6,758 bases of DNA, from the NCBI GenBank assembly GCA_019912505.1, contig JAIOIM010000414.1, positions 1 through 6,758 of the forward strand, given 5' to 3'. The position numbers were made by a program, and so were the translations under genes. This stretch comes from Ignavibacteriaceae bacterium (lineage in GTDB: Bacteria > Bacteroidota > Ignavibacteria > Ignavibacteriales > Ignavibacteriaceae). A model generated the notes under the pieces. That model was given only the letters and a program-made list of their open reading frames with translations, made no database searches and was not told the DNA's origin. The number at the start of each line of letters is the position of its first letter. Position 1 is the first letter of the stretch. Below, one piece after another: positions 6,482-6,758 of the stretch.

Positions 6482-6691
6482 TAGGCTTATCAACCAAGTC
6501 AAATGGCTATCTTACCAAATAAAATGGCTATCTTGCCAAGTAAAATGACTTTGCATACAAATAAAATGGCTACCTTGCCAAGTAAAATGACTATACAACC
6601 GAATAAAACGACTTTGCATACAAGTAAAACGGCTTTACAGCAATCTCAAATGGCTATTTCATTTAAAAAATCAACTTTGTCTATCCAATAA
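6482..6691 (+). repeat. 21-bp tandem repeat array, about ten units
   Basis: The unit is like ATGGCTATCTTGCCAAGTAAA. Units start at 6503, 6524, 6545, 6566, 6587, 6608, 6629 and 6650, with a diverged last one at 6671. A degenerate unit at 6482-6502 has TAG where the others have ATG. Units differ by substitution without length change. Units 1, 2 and 4 are nearest the consensus; later units drift. Confidence 0.8.
6503..6691 (+). CDS. Possible heptapeptide-repeat peptide, 62 residues
   Basis: The frame starts at ATG 6503 and ends at TAA (6689-6691). It reads MAILPNK, MAILPSK, MTLHTNK, MATLPSK, MTIQPNK, TTLHTSK, TALQQSQ, MAISFKK, STLSIQ, giving a consensus M-[AT]-x-x-[PT]-[NS]-K. It is the only frame on either strand open through the whole array; other plus frames hit TAA or TGA within three units. 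The peptide is basic, has no acidic residue, no signal peptide and no obvious membrane segment. There is no good Shine-Dalgarno before the ATG, and an in-frame TAG lies seven codons upstream. I know of no assigned function. It may equally be a non-coding repeat array whose 21-base period keeps one frame open. Confidence 0.35.
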   Translation: MAILPNKMAILPSKMTLHTNKMATLPSKMTIQPNKTTLHTSKTALQQSQMAISFKKSTLSIQ

Positions 6692-6758
6692 ATGGTTTTA
6701 ACACTTCTACAATTGATTATTATTAATGAGCCTGTTCTAAAAAGGTAATACTTAAATT
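6692..6758. other. AT-rich tail without a recognisable feature
   Basis: After the repeat array the sequence is AT-rich. An ATG right after the stop (6692) opens an 18-codon frame with no ribosome binding site and no repeat pattern; I do not call it a gene. Confidence 0.4.

Noticed and set aside
6482..6691. CRISPR array
   Set aside because: The 21-bp units are contiguous, with no spacers between repeats, and they vary from unit to unit.
6692..6748. 18-codon frame starting at the ATG after the repeat peptide stop
   Set aside because: It is too short, lacks a ribosome binding site and does not continue the heptad pattern.
6482..6758. Plasmid replication origin with iterons
   Set aside because: The 21-bp period fits iterons, but the units diverge strongly. 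No replication protein or origin motif was found, and the surroundings look chromosomal.

Overview
The window looks like chromosomal DNA from the Bacteroidota/Ignavibacteriota (FCB) side of bacteria. The evidence is a very large secreted beta-helix protein with the N-terminal layout and choice-of-anchor-J-like C-terminal domain common in those phyla, moderately AT-rich sequence, and spacers carrying CGCAAAG, CTTAGTG and CACAGAG repeat words of the kind scattered through such genomes. The phylum call is an inference from protein style. Clear Shine-Dalgarno sequences in front of both long genes argue slightly against core Bacteroidia. No tRNA, rRNA or CRISPR array was seen.

Left edge (1-128): on the minus strand, the end of an insertion sequence and the first 12 codons of its transposase, which resembles ISNCY-type starts. 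A 12-bp motif occurs twice in the IS end.

125-5232 (minus): one giant gene for a 1702-residue exported protein, broken in two ways. A single-base loss near 3831-3833 splits it into two overlapping reading frames. The 3' end stops inside or at the IS end, directly after the adhesin-like domain and before any type IX secretion sorting domain. Order: signal peptide, beta-helix 1, Ig-like domain, beta-helix 2, beta-sandwich-like domain, choice-of-anchor-J-like domain.

5243-5430: a repeat-rich spacer with CGCAAAG words, a CTTAGTG hairpin and a hairpin overlapping the stop codon of the next gene.

5431-6153 (minus): a 240-residue, mostly helical, cytoplasmic-looking protein of unknown function made of two copies of one module at an exact 132-residue offset.

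6223-6394: a 172-bp imperfect inverted repeat with conserved ends, resembling a MITE or dispersed palindromic repeat. 6408-6477 holds two more hairpins, one a 38-bp near-perfect palindrome.

6482-6691 (plus): nine or ten 21-bp tandem units that read as a heptapeptide-repeat peptide of 62 residues. This is the least familiar object in the window. All long genes point left and only the repeat peptide points right, so the palindrome at 6440-6477 lies between divergent units. Nothing in the sequence ties the genes into a shared pathway. The coherent story is decay of a surface protein by IS insertion plus frameshift, next to a small-repeat-rich segment.
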